Below, piece after piece: positions 54,917 to 63,910 of a stretch of DNA of 64,000 nucleotides. This stretch comes from Streptomyces sp. NBC_00569 (GTDB lineage Bacteria > Actinomycetota > Actinomycetes > Streptomycetales > Streptomycetaceae). Position 1 is the stretch's first letter. Each line of letters opens with the position of its first letter. Below the pieces are notes generated by a model. That model was not told the origin of the DNA, ran no database searches, and saw nothing but the letters and a program-made list of their open reading frames with translations. The DNA lies in assembly GCF_036345255.1 (NCBI RefSeq), contig NZ_CP107783.1:310001-374000 (forward strand), in the 5' to 3' direction. Position numbers and translations under genes: made by a program.

Positions 54917-57001
54917 TCAGTCCGCCCGGCGGCTCAGGCGACCGGGCCACCACGCCTTCGGTCCGATGTCCCGGACCAGTGCGGGAACGAGCAGCGACCT
55001 CACCACCAGCGTGTCGAGAAGCACGCCAAGGGCGACGATGAAGGCGATCTGCACGAGGAAGGCCAGCGGGATGACGCCAAGTGCGGCGAACGTCGCGGCC
55101 AGCACGACTCCGGCCGAGGTGATCACTCCGCCGGTGGCGACCAGAGCCTTGAGAATGCCCTCACGAACGCCGTGTTCCAGTGACTCTTCCCGGGCTCGGG
55201 ACATCAGGAAGATGTTGTAGTCCACGCCCAGCGCGACCAGGAACACAAACCCGTACAACGGCACGGAGGCGTCGGTGCCCGAGAACCCGAAGACGTGCCG
55301 GAACACGAGCGAGGAGATCCCCAGTGTGGCCGCAAAGTTGAGGCCCACCGTGGCGACCAGGATCAGGGGCAGCAGGACGGAGCGCAGCAGTGCGACGAGA
55401 ATGACCAGGATGATGGCCAGGACGACGGGAACGATCAGCGTGCGATCGCGTTCCGCGGTCTTCTGGGTGTCGTACTGCTGGGCGGTGTAGCCGCCGACCA
55501 GAGCGTCAGCGCCGTCGACCTGGTGCAGCGCGGAGCGCATCCGGGAAACCGTGGCCTTGGCGGCGTCGCTGTCGGCGGCGTCCTTCAGCGTGACGTCGAC
55601 GCGGATCCTTCCGTCCACGACCCGGGTCGGGCCGCTGCCCGGACGTCCCTGCCCGGTCAGGGGAGTTGCGTCGGCAACACCGTCGGTCGCCTTGGCCCGC
55701 GCGATGATCTGCTTCTCGTGCTGGGCGCCGGCGATCACTACGGCCGGGTTTCCGGAGCCGCCGGGGAAATGCTCGGCGAGGGTGGCCTGCGCCTGGACCG
55801 ACGGCGCGTCGTTGACGAAGATCTGGTCGAGCGGAACTCCCTTGGAACTCAGGGTGGGAGCAAAGGCGGCGCACACCAGGAGGCCGCCCAGCGCGATGGC
55901 CCAGATCCTGCGCGGCGCCTTTTCCACGACATGCGCGATGCGCCGCCACACTCCGTGTCCGCCGCCGGCGGCCTCCGTCGGGCGCGGACGGGCGGGCCAG
56001 TAGGCGGCGTTGCCGAGCAGCACCAGGGCGGCCGGCAGGAAGGTGAGGGTGCTCAGTACGGCGCAGGCGATGCCGATGGCACCGACGGGGCCGAGGGCTC
56101 GGTTGTTGGTGAGGTCGCTCAGCAACAGGGCGAGCAGGCCGAGGGCGACCGTGGCGGCGCTGGCGACGATCGCGCCGGTGGACTGGCGCAGCGCGGAGCG
56201 CATCGCGGCGAACCGGCCGTGATCACCGGCGAGTTCTTCGCGATAGCGGGCGGTGAGGAGCAGGGCGTAGTCGGTGGCCGCGCCGATCACCAGGATCGAC
56301 AGGATGCCCTGCACCTGGCCGTCGACTCGGACGACGTCGTGGTCTGCGAGGACGTAGACGACGGCGCAGGCGACACCCAGGGCGAACACCGCGCTGATAA
56401 TGATCACGAAGGGAAGCAGGACGCTGCGGTAGACCAACAAAAGAATCACCAGGACCGTGATCAGGGCGACTCCCAGGAGCAGTCCGTCGATCCCGGCGAA
56501 GGCGTCGGAGAGGTCCGCCTGGCTTGCGGCGGATCCGGCGAGGACAGCGGTGGCGCCGGTGACACGGGATGCCTGCCCGGAGATGCGGTCGAGTGTAGGT
56601 GTCAGCTCGTCACCGAGGTCGGGGCGTAGCTGGACGACACCTTCCAACGCCTTTTCATCGCGTGAGGGAATCGCAGGCGACACCTGACCGACCACTCCGG
56701 GCGTGCCCTTCAGAGCGGCCAGCACGCGGGTGGCCTGGCTTTGCTGCGCGGCATTCAGAGTTCCGTTGCCGTCTGCGGTCCAGACGACGATCGCCGGCAG
56801 GGTCTCGTCTTCCTTGAACGCGCGCCGCGCCTCGATCACGCGGGTCGACTCGGCGTTGCGGGGCAGGAACGCCGCCTGGTCATTGGTGGCGACCTCGCCG
56901 AGCCGTCCGGCGTAGGGGCCCAGTGTGCCTCCCACGGCGAGCCAGACGATCAGGAGGACGAGGGGCACCAGCCAGCGAGTGGCTCGTGGAGTGCGGGACA
57001 T
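54917..57001 (-). CDS. MMPL-family (RND) transporter
   Basis: A 694-residue membrane protein with 12 predicted helices in two MMPL halves. TM1 (LVPLVLLIVWLAVGGTLG) is followed by a porter domain, five helices ending with ATDYALLLTARYREEL, a second porter domain and five more helices with LGVDYNIFLMSRAREE. The paired Asp-Tyr motifs are the proton relay of this family. It exports lipids or drugs. ATG 57001 has GGGAGAACC upstream. It lies 134 nt downstream of a MarR gene on the same strand, with an AT-rich inverted repeat between. Confidence 0.92.
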   Translation of the reverse strand: MSRTPRATRWLVPLVLLIVWLAVGGTLGPYAGRLGEVATNDQAAFLPRNAESTRVIEARRAFKEDETLPAIVVWTADGNGTLNAAQQSQATRVLAALKGTPGVVGQVSPAIPSRDEKALEGVVQLRPDLGDELTPTLDRISGQASRVTGATAVLAGSAASQADLSDAFAGIDGLLLGVALITVLVILLLVYRSVLLPFVIIISAVFALGVACAVVYVLADHDVVRVDGQVQGILSILVIGAATDYALLLTARYREELAGDHGRFAAMRSALRQSTGAIVASAATVALGLLALLLSDLTNNRALGPVGAIGIACAVLSTLTFLPAALVLLGNAAYWPARPRPTEAAGGGHGVWRRIAHVVEKAPRRIWAIALGGLLVCAAFAPTLSSKGVPLDQIFVNDAPSVQAQATLAEHFPGGSGNPAVVIAGAQHEKQIIARAKATDGVADATPLTGQGRPGSGPTRVVDGRIRVDVTLKDAADSDAAKATVSRMRSALHQVDGADALVGGYTAQQYDTQKTAERDRTLIVPVVLAIILVILVALLRSVLLPLILVATVGLNFAATLGISSLVFRHVFGFSGTDASVPLYGFVFLVALGVDYNIFLMSRAREESLEHGVREGILKALVATGGVITSAGVVLAATFAALGVIPLAFLVQIAFIVALGVLLDTLVVRSLLVPALVRDIGPKAWWPGRLSRRAD

Positions 57002-57034
57002 GGTTCTCCCAGGGCAGAGGAGGCGGAGCATAAA

Positions 57035-57065
57035 ACTCAATGACAAAGTATCTTAATGATTGAGT
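57035..57065 (-). promoter_or_regulatory. AT-rich inverted repeat, likely MarR operator for the MMPL gene
   Basis: ACTCAAT (57035-57041) and ATTGAGT (57059-57065) flank 17 nt of AT-rich sequence. This is conspicuous in GC-rich DNA and is 34-64 nt upstream of the MMPL start. The adjacent MarR-family protein is the obvious binder. Confidence 0.6.
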
Positions 57066-57135
57066 AATGCGTGCTCGGCCAGGTTGTCGCCTGCTGTTCG
57101 GCCCAGGGGCACCGATCGGATGCGGACAGCGGCGC

Positions 57136-57660
57136 CTACATCTGACGGCCGCTCCCGGTCTCGGCGAGTTCCTCGTTGAGGGCATTCAGAAATGTCAGGA
57201 CAAGGGCCAGGTCAGGTTCGCTGAAGCGCCGGCGGACCCGGTCAGTCGCTTCAGCCAGAGGAGCGAAGTGCCTTCTGGCCTTCACCTGCGCAGTGGGCAG
57301 GTAATGCAGGTGCACCACCCTTCGATCTGCACTCTCGCGCACCCGCTTGACGTGACCCGCACGCTCCAGCCGGTCCACACACGCGCTGATCGCGCCAGAC
57401 GTGAGTCCCAGCCGCTGACGCAGCAGGCTCGGAGTGAGCGGGGTTTCGGAGTCCAGGATGGCCGCGAGTGCCTGCACATCCGTGGGGTGCAGATTCTGGC
57501 CGACCGCGAACGCGTGCACGAGCCGGTTGAGTTCACCGTTGAGACGGCGCAGCTCCACGGCAAGGGCAAGCAAGTCCGGGTGCGACGTGGCCGCTCCGTA
57601 CTCTGCGCCTGCGGCAGAACTGCCGGATGCGGGTGCCTCTTTGGGTTCACGGTGGTCCAC
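57136..57660 (-). CDS. MarR-family transcriptional regulator
   Basis: A 174-residue protein. After a 25-residue Ala/Glu/Ser-rich head come the dimerisation helix (ALAVELRRLNGELNRLVHAF) and the winged HTH (LTPSLLRQRLGLTSGAISAC, VDRLERAGHVKRVRESADRR with wing VHLHYL). The C-terminal helix ends LALVLTFLNALNEELAE. GTG start at 57660 with AGGGTGAGCAG upstream. It probably represses the MMPL exporter gene immediately downstream. Confidence 0.9.
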   Translation of the reverse strand: MDHREPKEAPASGSSAAGAEYGAATSHPDLLALAVELRRLNGELNRLVHAFAVGQNLHPTDVQALAAILDSETPLTPSLLRQRLGLTSGAISACVDRLERAGHVKRVRESADRRVVHLHYLPTAQVKARRHFAPLAEATDRVRRRFSEPDLALVLTFLNALNEELAETGSGRQM

Positions 57661-57792
57661 CTGCTCACCCTACCGACACCACTCTGGTTTCCGTTCCGGC
57701 CGAGGCACCCCTGCCGCGGCACCCCCTCGCCGCCGGCGACTCACCAACCAGTGTCGCCGGAAATGCAGGTCACAGGTCCTGAGGCGGAGGCT

Positions 57793-59292
57793 TCACGGGG
57801 GTGCGTCACCACGTGCGCGTACGCTCCGGCGGACCTCGGCGATATCCGCGAGCCGGTCCAGCTGCCATACGGCCCGTGCGGTCCGGTGAAGGCCGGCGAG
57901 CCGTGCCCGGTGCCGGTCGACGAAAGTCCAGTAACCCGCCGTGTAGGGGCACGCGTGCTCCCCCGTGCGCTCACGTGGCCGGTAGACGCACTCCCCGCAC
58001 AGATCACTCATGCGGTCGATGTAGGCGCCGCCGGACGTGTAGGGCTTGGTGGTCATCCGGCCTCCGTCCGCGTACTGCGACATCCCTACGACGTTGGGCA
58101 CCATGACCCAGTCGTAGCCGTCCACGAAGCAGCGGCAGAACCAGTCCGTGACCTGGGCGGGTTCCCAGCCGCGTTGGAGGGCGTATCCCCCAAGGATCAT
58201 CAAACGGGGGATGTGATGCGTCCAGCCCGTGTCACGTACTTGGGCAAGGACGGTCCGCAGACAGCGCGCCTCGACCGCAGCGGCGTCCAGGTCGTTCCAC
58301 CAGTCGGGCAGCGGATGGGTGTGGCGCAGGACGTTGGAGTGCCGGTATTCCTCGCCGAAGTACCAGTACAGCTGCCACACGTACTCGCGCCACCCGGCGA
58401 TCTGCCGGATGAAGCCCTCCACGCTGTTGAGCGGGGCACGCCCGGCGCGCCATTCCGCCTCAGCCCTCTCCACGACCTCGGCGGGATCGAGCAGGCCGAG
58501 GTTGAGGGAGGACGACAGCAGGCTGTGACTCATCACCGGGTCGGCGGCGAGCATCGCGTCCTCGTAGGGGCCGAACGTGTCGAGCCGGCGGTCGACGAAG
58601 CGGTCCAGCGCCGCACGTGCCTCGGTCCGTGTGACAGGGAACAGGCGAGGGCCGTCACATCCGACGAAGGACACGTCGCCGTCCTGCTCCCAGCGGTCCA
58701 GGTCGTGGCGGACCTCGTCGTCGATTGCGTCCTCGCGCGGCCGGTAGGGACGGTCGATCCGCAGAGTCTCGGCATCGCGTGGCGGTGGCTGCCGGTTGTC
58801 GTGGTCGAGGTTCCACCGCCCGCCCGTCGGCCGGTCGCCGTCCGCCATGAGCAGATCATGTCCGCGCCGCACCCAACGGTAGAAGTCCTCCTGGCGCAAG
58901 GGCCGATCGCCCCGGCCGTCCGCCCAGGCGGCGAAGTCCGCCATCGGCACCAGGAATCCCCGCGCCGGTCCCACGCTGACCTGAGGCATCGACCGCACCA
59001 GTCGCAGCGCGCCGTACGAAGTGGGGTGATGCACGGTCACCGGACGTCCTCGCGCCGCGCGCTCCACTCCGTGCCGGTAGGTGGCGGCGCGCACATAGGT
59101 CACGCGGTCGCCCAGCTCAGCGGCCCGGTGCCGCATCGCTGACAGCACGAGGTGTGCCTTGGCCCGGTGGAACCGACGCCGCCGGAACACCGAGCGCGCT
59201 TCGATCATGAGGAGAGGGTCGTTCCGGCCGGGACCGTCCTCCCCAGGAGTGAGGAAGTGGGGCCCGAGCTGATCTCCGAAAAGCCAGTGCAC
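57793..59292 (-). CDS. FeS-type cryptochrome/(6-4) photolyase-like protein
   Basis: A 499-residue protein of the prokaryotic PhrB/CryB (COG3046) group. It opens HWLFGDQLGPHFL; middle motifs are GFIRQIAGWREYVWQLYWYF and HHIPRLMILGGYALQRGWEP; the C-terminal half keeps four Cys (EARCLRTV, LCGECVY, HACPY) that ligate a 4Fe-4S cluster in PhrB. Such enzymes repair (6-4) photoproducts or sense light. GTG start at 59292, 9 nt after the CPD photolyase stop, so the two are in one operon. Confidence 0.92.
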   Translation of the reverse strand: MHWLFGDQLGPHFLTPGEDGPGRNDPLLMIEARSVFRRRRFHRAKAHLVLSAMRHRAAELGDRVTYVRAATYRHGVERAARGRPVTVHHPTSYGALRLVRSMPQVSVGPARGFLVPMADFAAWADGRGDRPLRQEDFYRWVRRGHDLLMADGDRPTGGRWNLDHDNRQPPPRDAETLRIDRPYRPREDAIDDEVRHDLDRWEQDGDVSFVGCDGPRLFPVTRTEARAALDRFVDRRLDTFGPYEDAMLAADPVMSHSLLSSSLNLGLLDPAEVVERAEAEWRAGRAPLNSVEGFIRQIAGWREYVWQLYWYFGEEYRHSNVLRHTHPLPDWWNDLDAAAVEARCLRTVLAQVRDTGWTHHIPRLMILGGYALQRGWEPAQVTDWFCRCFVDGYDWVMVPNVVGMSQYADGGRMTTKPYTSGGAYIDRMSDLCGECVYRPRERTGEHACPYTAGYWTFVDRHRARLAGLHRTARAVWQLDRLADIAEVRRSVRARGDAPP

Positions 59293-59301
59293 GAGCGGTC
59301 C

Positions 59302-60675
59302 TCAGTCCCGGCCGCGGGCGTGCTTGAAGCGCGCCAGCCCATCCGCGAGGTCGACCAGTGGCGCCGGGTAGTCGAGGGCGGCGCGCTGGTCCGGCAGCAA
59401 CCGCCAGGGCTCGTGCACGCGGTCGGCCGCGACCCCTTCCAGCTCCGGAACCCACCGGTGTACGTAATCGCCGTCCGGGTCGTAGCGCTTGCCCTGACGT
59501 ACGGGGTTGAGCACTCGGTGGGGGCGTGTGTCGGTGCCGGTCCCGGCGACCCACTGCCAGTTGAGCTGGTTGTTGACGATGTCTCCGTCCACGAGGAGAT
59601 CCAGGAAGTGCCTCGCTCCGATGCGCCAGTCCACGTACAGCGACTTGGTCAGGAAGCTCGCCGCCAGCAGCCGGGCCCGGTTGTGCATCCAGCCCTCGTG
59701 GCGCAGTTGGCGCATCGCCGCGTCGACCACCGGGTAGCCCGTGCGGCCGTCGCGCCAGGCGGCAATGTCCTGCGCCGCGTCCTTCTCGGTCCGCCAGGAG
59801 TCGTGCCGCGGGCGGTAGTCGCGGCGGGCCGTGTCCGGGCGGGCGGCCAGCACCTGGTGGTGGAAGTCGCGCCAGCACACCTGCCGCACGAACGCCTCGG
59901 CGCCGGGGCCGCCGCGGCCCCGTGCCCGGTGGATCAGTTCGACCGGTGAAAGGCTCCCGAAGTGGAGGTGGGGCGAAAGCCGGGAGGTCGCGTCACCGGC
60001 CATGTCGTCGTGCCGTTCCTCGTAACGTGCCAGGTCGGCCCTGCACCAGCGTGCGAACCTTTCGCGTCCCGCCGTTTCGCCTCCGGCCGACAGCCCCGGC
60101 GAGACGCCGGACATTCGCGTGCGGGACGGCAGCGCCTCGCCGCGCACCCCGTCGGGTACGCGCACGGCGCGCGGCGCGGGCAGGGGCGCGCGCAGGGGTT
60201 CCTTCGACCACTGACGGAAGTAGGGCGTGAAGACCGCGTAGTGATCGGAGCCGGCCGGAGTCACCGCACCGGGAGCGACCGCGGTGACCACTCCCTCGTA
60301 GACGCGCAGGGTCACGCCCTGGCGGCGGAGTGCGTCGCGCAGTCGTCGTTCGCGGCAGTGCGCGTAGCCGGTGACACCGGCCGCCATGTAGACCTGTGTG
60401 GCCCCGGACTCCGCCGCGACGGCGCACACTTCCGGTGCAACGGGTCCCGACCGCAGGACGAGCCGACCGCCCAGGCCGCGCAGCGAGGCGTCGAGGTCGG
60501 CGAGGCAGTCGGCCAGGAACGCGTCCCTGTTGGGCACGGCGAAGCCGGCCTCGCGGATACCGGGATCACGCACGAACAACGGCACCACCTCGTCCGCCGC
60601 CGCGACCGCGGCGTGCAGGGGTGGGTGGTCGTGCGTGCGCAGGTCCGAGGTGAACAGGACGACCGCGACGGTCAT
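59302..60675 (-). CDS. phr: deoxyribodipyrimidine photolyase (CPD type)
   Basis: A 457-residue class I photolyase. The N-terminal antenna domain begins VAVVLFTSDLRTHDHPPLHA; the FAD domain has RLSPHLHFGSLSPVELIHRA, FVRQVCWRDFHHQVL, YPVVDAAMRQLRHEGWMHNR and LLVDGDIVNNQLNWQWVAGT, then GTDTRPHRVLNPVRQ. The electron-transfer Trp positions (in WRDF, GWMHNR and NWQW) appear kept. ATG 60675 has GGAGAG upstream. It repairs cyclobutane pyrimidine dimers with blue light. Confidence 0.95.
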   Translation of the reverse strand: MTVAVVLFTSDLRTHDHPPLHAAVAAADEVVPLFVRDPGIREAGFAVPNRDAFLADCLADLDASLRGLGGRLVLRSGPVAPEVCAVAAESGATQVYMAAGVTGYAHCRERRLRDALRRQGVTLRVYEGVVTAVAPGAVTPAGSDHYAVFTPYFRQWSKEPLRAPLPAPRAVRVPDGVRGEALPSRTRMSGVSPGLSAGGETAGRERFARWCRADLARYEERHDDMAGDATSRLSPHLHFGSLSPVELIHRARGRGGPGAEAFVRQVCWRDFHHQVLAARPDTARRDYRPRHDSWRTEKDAAQDIAAWRDGRTGYPVVDAAMRQLRHEGWMHNRARLLAASFLTKSLYVDWRIGARHFLDLLVDGDIVNNQLNWQWVAGTGTDTRPHRVLNPVRQGKRYDPDGDYVHRWVPELEGVAADRVHEPWRLLPDQRAALDYPAPLVDLADGLARFKHARGRD

Positions 60676-60724
60676 GGGATCTCTCCTGGTGCAGTGCTGC
60701 TGTTGCGGTGGGGAAAAGCGGTGT

Positions 60725-62299
60725 CTATTGCTGCGAGGTTCTTCTCGTTCGGTGGCCGCCACGGATGCGGACTGTGCGTGTTCCGTTGACGCGCGCCTGC
60801 GCACCCTTGACCGCGGCGAGGGTGATGTTGCGTGTCATGCCGCCGAACACGAGGGTGTGGAACGGGAGGACGAGCCACCAGTAGACGTGTCCCAGCAGAC
60901 CCCGCGGGTGAAACAGGGCGCGCTGCCGGTAGCGAGTGCCGCCCTGTGGATCCCTCTCGACCCGCATCTCCAGCCAGGCGAGACCTGGCAGACGCATCTC
61001 CGCCCGCAGACGCAGCAGCCGTCCGGGTTCGATCTCCTCGACCCGCCAGAAGTCCAGTGAGTCGCCGACCCGCAGACGCTCGGTGTCGCGGCGTCCGCGC
61101 CGCAGGCCGACACCGCCGACGAACCGATCCAGCCAGCCCCGCACGGCCCAGGCGAGCGGGAAGGAATACCACCCGTTCTCCCCGCCTATCCCCTCGACCA
61201 CCCTCCACAGGGCTTCTCCTGAGGCGTCCACCGCGCTCAGGCGTTCGTCCTGGTAGAGGCTGCCTCCCGCCCAGTCCGGGTCCGTGGGCAGCGGATCGCT
61301 GGGGGCGCCGGGAGCAGAGGCGGAGGACCAGCGGGTGACGACCTGGGCCTCCCGGACCCGGCGCAGTGCCAGCGAGAGCGCCTCGTCGAACGCCAGTGGC
61401 CGACCCGGAAGGTCCGGCACATACGTGGCAATGTCGTGTTCGCCGCAGACAACCTCGTACCGAAGCGACTCGGTGAGCGGCCGGGCCAGCGCGGCCGGCA
61501 CCGGAGTGACCAGACCCACCCAGTGACTCGACAGCCTCGGGGTGAGCACCGGAACCGGCACGATGAGCCGACGCGGCAGTCCGGCCACGGTGGCGTAGCG
61601 GCACATCATCTCGCGGTAGGTCAGCACTTCGGGCCCGCCGATGTCGAACGCCCGGTCGACGTCGGCGGGCATGGTGGCCGAGCCGACGAGGTAGCGCAGT
61701 ACGTCGCGCACCCCGATGGGCTGGGTACGGGTGTGGACCCAACTGGGTGTGACCATGACCGGCAGACGTTCGGTCAGATAGCGCAGCATCTCGAAGGAGG
61801 CGGAGCCGGAGCCGATCACGACGGCGGCCCGCAGAACGGTCGCGGGGACCGGTCCGTCGAGGAAGACGTGCCCGACTTCGGCCCTGGAACGCAGGTGTGG
61901 GGAGATGGAACTTTCGGGGACGCCCCGGGGAGTGAGTCCGCCCAGGTAGACGATCCTCTGGACGCCACAGGCGTGCGCCTGCGCGGCGAAGATCTCGGCG
62001 GCGCGGCGGTCGGCGGCCTCGAAACCGGCACCGGAGCCGAGCGAGTGCACCAGGTAGTAGGCGACATGGATACCGCGCAGAGCGGCAGCGACCGACTCCG
62101 CGTCCTGAACGTCACCGCGCACCGTTTCGACGTCACCGGCCCAGGGATGATCACGCAGCTTGCCGGGCGAGCGGGCCATGCAGCGCACCCGGTGACCGGC
62201 CGCCAGCAGTTCCGGGACCAGCCTGCCTCCGATGTACCCGGAGGCCCCGGTCACAAGGCAGTGCAGCGGCTCATCGGACCGTCGTCGGTTCTCCACCAT
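60725..62299 (-). CDS. SDR-family NAD(P)-binding protein with SRPBCC/DUF2867 domain
   Basis: A 524-residue protein. Residues about 10-310 are an atypical SDR (LVTGASGYIGGRLVPELLAA, then HVAYYLVHSLGSGAGFEAAD and YLGGLTPRG). Residues about 360-505 are a DUF2867/SRPBCC-like domain (GSLYQDERLSAVDASGEALW, FWRVEEIEPGRLLRLRAEM, LFHPRGLLGHVYWWLVLPFH). This two-domain form is usual in the family. It is first in the SDR-phr-cry operon (49 nt to phr). GGAGG precedes ATG 62299. The substrate is unknown. Confidence 0.9.
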   Translation of the reverse strand: MVENRRRSDEPLHCLVTGASGYIGGRLVPELLAAGHRVRCMARSPGKLRDHPWAGDVETVRGDVQDAESVAAALRGIHVAYYLVHSLGSGAGFEAADRRAAEIFAAQAHACGVQRIVYLGGLTPRGVPESSISPHLRSRAEVGHVFLDGPVPATVLRAAVVIGSGSASFEMLRYLTERLPVMVTPSWVHTRTQPIGVRDVLRYLVGSATMPADVDRAFDIGGPEVLTYREMMCRYATVAGLPRRLIVPVPVLTPRLSSHWVGLVTPVPAALARPLTESLRYEVVCGEHDIATYVPDLPGRPLAFDEALSLALRRVREAQVVTRWSSASAPGAPSDPLPTDPDWAGGSLYQDERLSAVDASGEALWRVVEGIGGENGWYSFPLAWAVRGWLDRFVGGVGLRRGRRDTERLRVGDSLDFWRVEEIEPGRLLRLRAEMRLPGLAWLEMRVERDPQGGTRYRQRALFHPRGLLGHVYWWLVLPFHTLVFGGMTRNITLAAVKGAQARVNGTRTVRIRGGHRTRRTSQQ

Positions 62300-62833
62300 G
62301 GCTCGTCCTCCCAGCGCTCGGCCAAGTTCCTTTCCGGCGCTTCGCGCCCGCTCCAAGTGGCCCGCCACGATCGGCGCCCACCGACGTACATGTTTCGCAG
62401 CAAAGCGCCGTCATGGATGCGGCGCGCGCAAAGAATCCGCCGGTACACGGCGTAGCGGGCAGACGACGGCACTCCTGAGGAACTGCACCCCCCGGCGGCG
62501 GATCGGCCGACCGCACCGCGAACGTGCGTGGCAGTCGCCGTGACATGGCCGACGGTGGCCCCAGCACACCGGGGTCACTCCGGAGCGCTTCCTACGTCGT
62601 CGTCGAGGGGATGGCAGCGGCTCGTGGTGCGAGTCCCTCCATCCGCCCGTTACCGATGGACCCGACGTCATGCCCGCCGGCTCACCTGGGTGGGCAGCGC
62701 GCAGCCCATGGTGGCCTTGCCCCTCCGTCGGGCTCGCCGGTCCGGCGGACTGCGGAAGCACGGTCAGCGCCTGGTACTGCACCAGCCCACTGACGCGCCC
62801 CAGCGGCACCACGCACCGGCAGCGCCGCCCGTT
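62300..62833. other. intergenic upstream of the photolyase operon
   Basis: The gap of 534 nt must contain the operon promoter on the minus strand. I could not fix an ECF-type -35/-10 pair with confidence. Open frames in this gap have no recognisable domains. Confidence 0.4.
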
Positions 62834-63400
62834 TCAGCTGGGGGGTCCTGCCAGTGCCTGGAACGCCGGGCGCAGCAGGGCGGCGATGCGGTCGGGCGAG
62901 GCGCCGCGAAGAGCGGCAAGGCCGAGGAATTGGTGGCCGATGGTGACGCCCAGCAAGGCGGTGACGAACAGTGCGGCGCGAAGCTCCGGATCCTCGGCCG
63001 CGGGCAGGGCGGCGCTCACGCTGTCGATCTGACGATCGAGGGCGGCGCGGACGTGTTCGGCTGCTGCCGGATCGGTGAGCATGGAGCGGATCATCGCCAG
63101 CGTGCCCTCGGGAAGGCCGCCGAGCTTGAGGCCGAGCGTGGCCAGCAGCTGATCGACCAGCGCGTCGGTGTCAGCACTTGTTGTCAGTACGGGAAACGCC
63201 TGCACGGACTGGGCGAAAAGCTCGCGCTTCGAACCGAAGTACTGCATGACCAGAGCCGGGTCGACGCTCGCCGCAGTCGCCACGGCGCGGATGGTGGTGC
63301 GATCGAATCCCTTCTCGGCGAACAGCTCCCGGGCGCTGTCGAGGATGCGCGCCTCGGTCGCTCGGCGACGGTCGGCGCGGGACTGGCGAGGAGTGGACAC
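62834..63400 (-). CDS. TetR-family transcriptional regulator
   Basis: A 188-residue protein. The HTH is ARELFAEKGFDRTTIRAVAT, AASVDPALVMQYFGSKRELF, the typical TetR pattern with VMQYFGSK in the recognition helix region. The C-terminal domain resembles the TetR_C class with GVTIGHQFLGLAAL. GTG start at 63400. It is divergent from the SnoaL-like gene, whose promoter carries a matching operator. Confidence 0.92.
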   Translation of the reverse strand: MSTPRQSRADRRRATEARILDSARELFAEKGFDRTTIRAVATAASVDPALVMQYFGSKRELFAQSVQAFPVLTTSADTDALVDQLLATLGLKLGGLPEGTLAMIRSMLTDPAAAEHVRAALDRQIDSVSAALPAAEDPELRAALFVTALLGVTIGHQFLGLAALRGASPDRIAALLRPAFQALAGPPS

Positions 63401-63418
63401 CGATTCACTCTACAGCCG

Positions 63419-63470
63419 TTGACCGAACTTTCCCCCGACCCTACGGTGAAGGGGTCAACAAGTGTTGAGC
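63419..63470 (+). promoter_or_regulatory. promoter and TetR operator of the SnoaL-like gene
   Basis: TTGACC (63419-63424), a 17-nt spacer and TACGGT (63442-63447) make a good housekeeping promoter with a start near 63454. TCAACA-AG-TGTTGA (63455-63468) covers the start point, a position that would block transcription. A second pair, GTTGACC/GGTCAAC (63418-63424 and 63453-63459), overlaps both elements. Confidence 0.7.
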
Positions 63471-63484
63471 GAATGGAGGCCTCT

Positions 63485-63910
63485 GTGTCGCATGCGGAAA
63501 CACCTGCGGTTCGCACCCCTCGCGAGGTGCTGAACCGCTACTACCAGGCCATGCTCGACAAGTCCCCGGATGATCTCGCCGATCTCTATGCCATGGACGC
63601 GGTGCACGAGTTCCCCTTCACCTCTCCCGGTTTCCCTCCTCTCTACGAGGGACGCGAGGCAGTACGCGCGGGATACCGGGCGGCCTGGGGCACAAGCCCC
63701 GTCCAGGTGCAGGAGGTCAGGAAGATCGCGGCCTACGAGACCGCCGATCCCGAAATGATCATCGCCGAGCACGTCGTGGTGGGAACGCTGCCGACCAGAC
63801 ACACCAGCTTCACCGTCCCCGGTCTTCTGATACTCCACATCCGCAACGGACTGATCACGCGGGCCCGCGACTACATGGACAGCTCGAGCGTCGCCGCCGC
63901 CAGAGGATGA
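63485..63910 (+). CDS. SnoaL-like (NTF2 fold) protein
   Basis: A 141-residue protein: TPREVLNRYYQAMLDKSPDD, LADLYAMDAVHEFPFTSPGF, YEGREAVRAGYRAAWG, IIAEHVVVGTLPTRHTSFTV, ILHIRNGLITRARDYMDSS. This is the NTF2/SnoaL fold used by small isomerases, hydratases and ligand-binding proteins. The GTG at 63485 has GGAGG 5 nt upstream; ATG 63473 would add four residues. It is probably induced by a small molecule through the divergent TetR protein. Confidence 0.88.
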   Translation: MSHAETPAVRTPREVLNRYYQAMLDKSPDDLADLYAMDAVHEFPFTSPGFPPLYEGREAVRAGYRAAWGTSPVQVQEVRKIAAYETADPEMIIAEHVVVGTLPTRHTSFTVPGLLILHIRNGLITRARDYMDSSSVAAARG

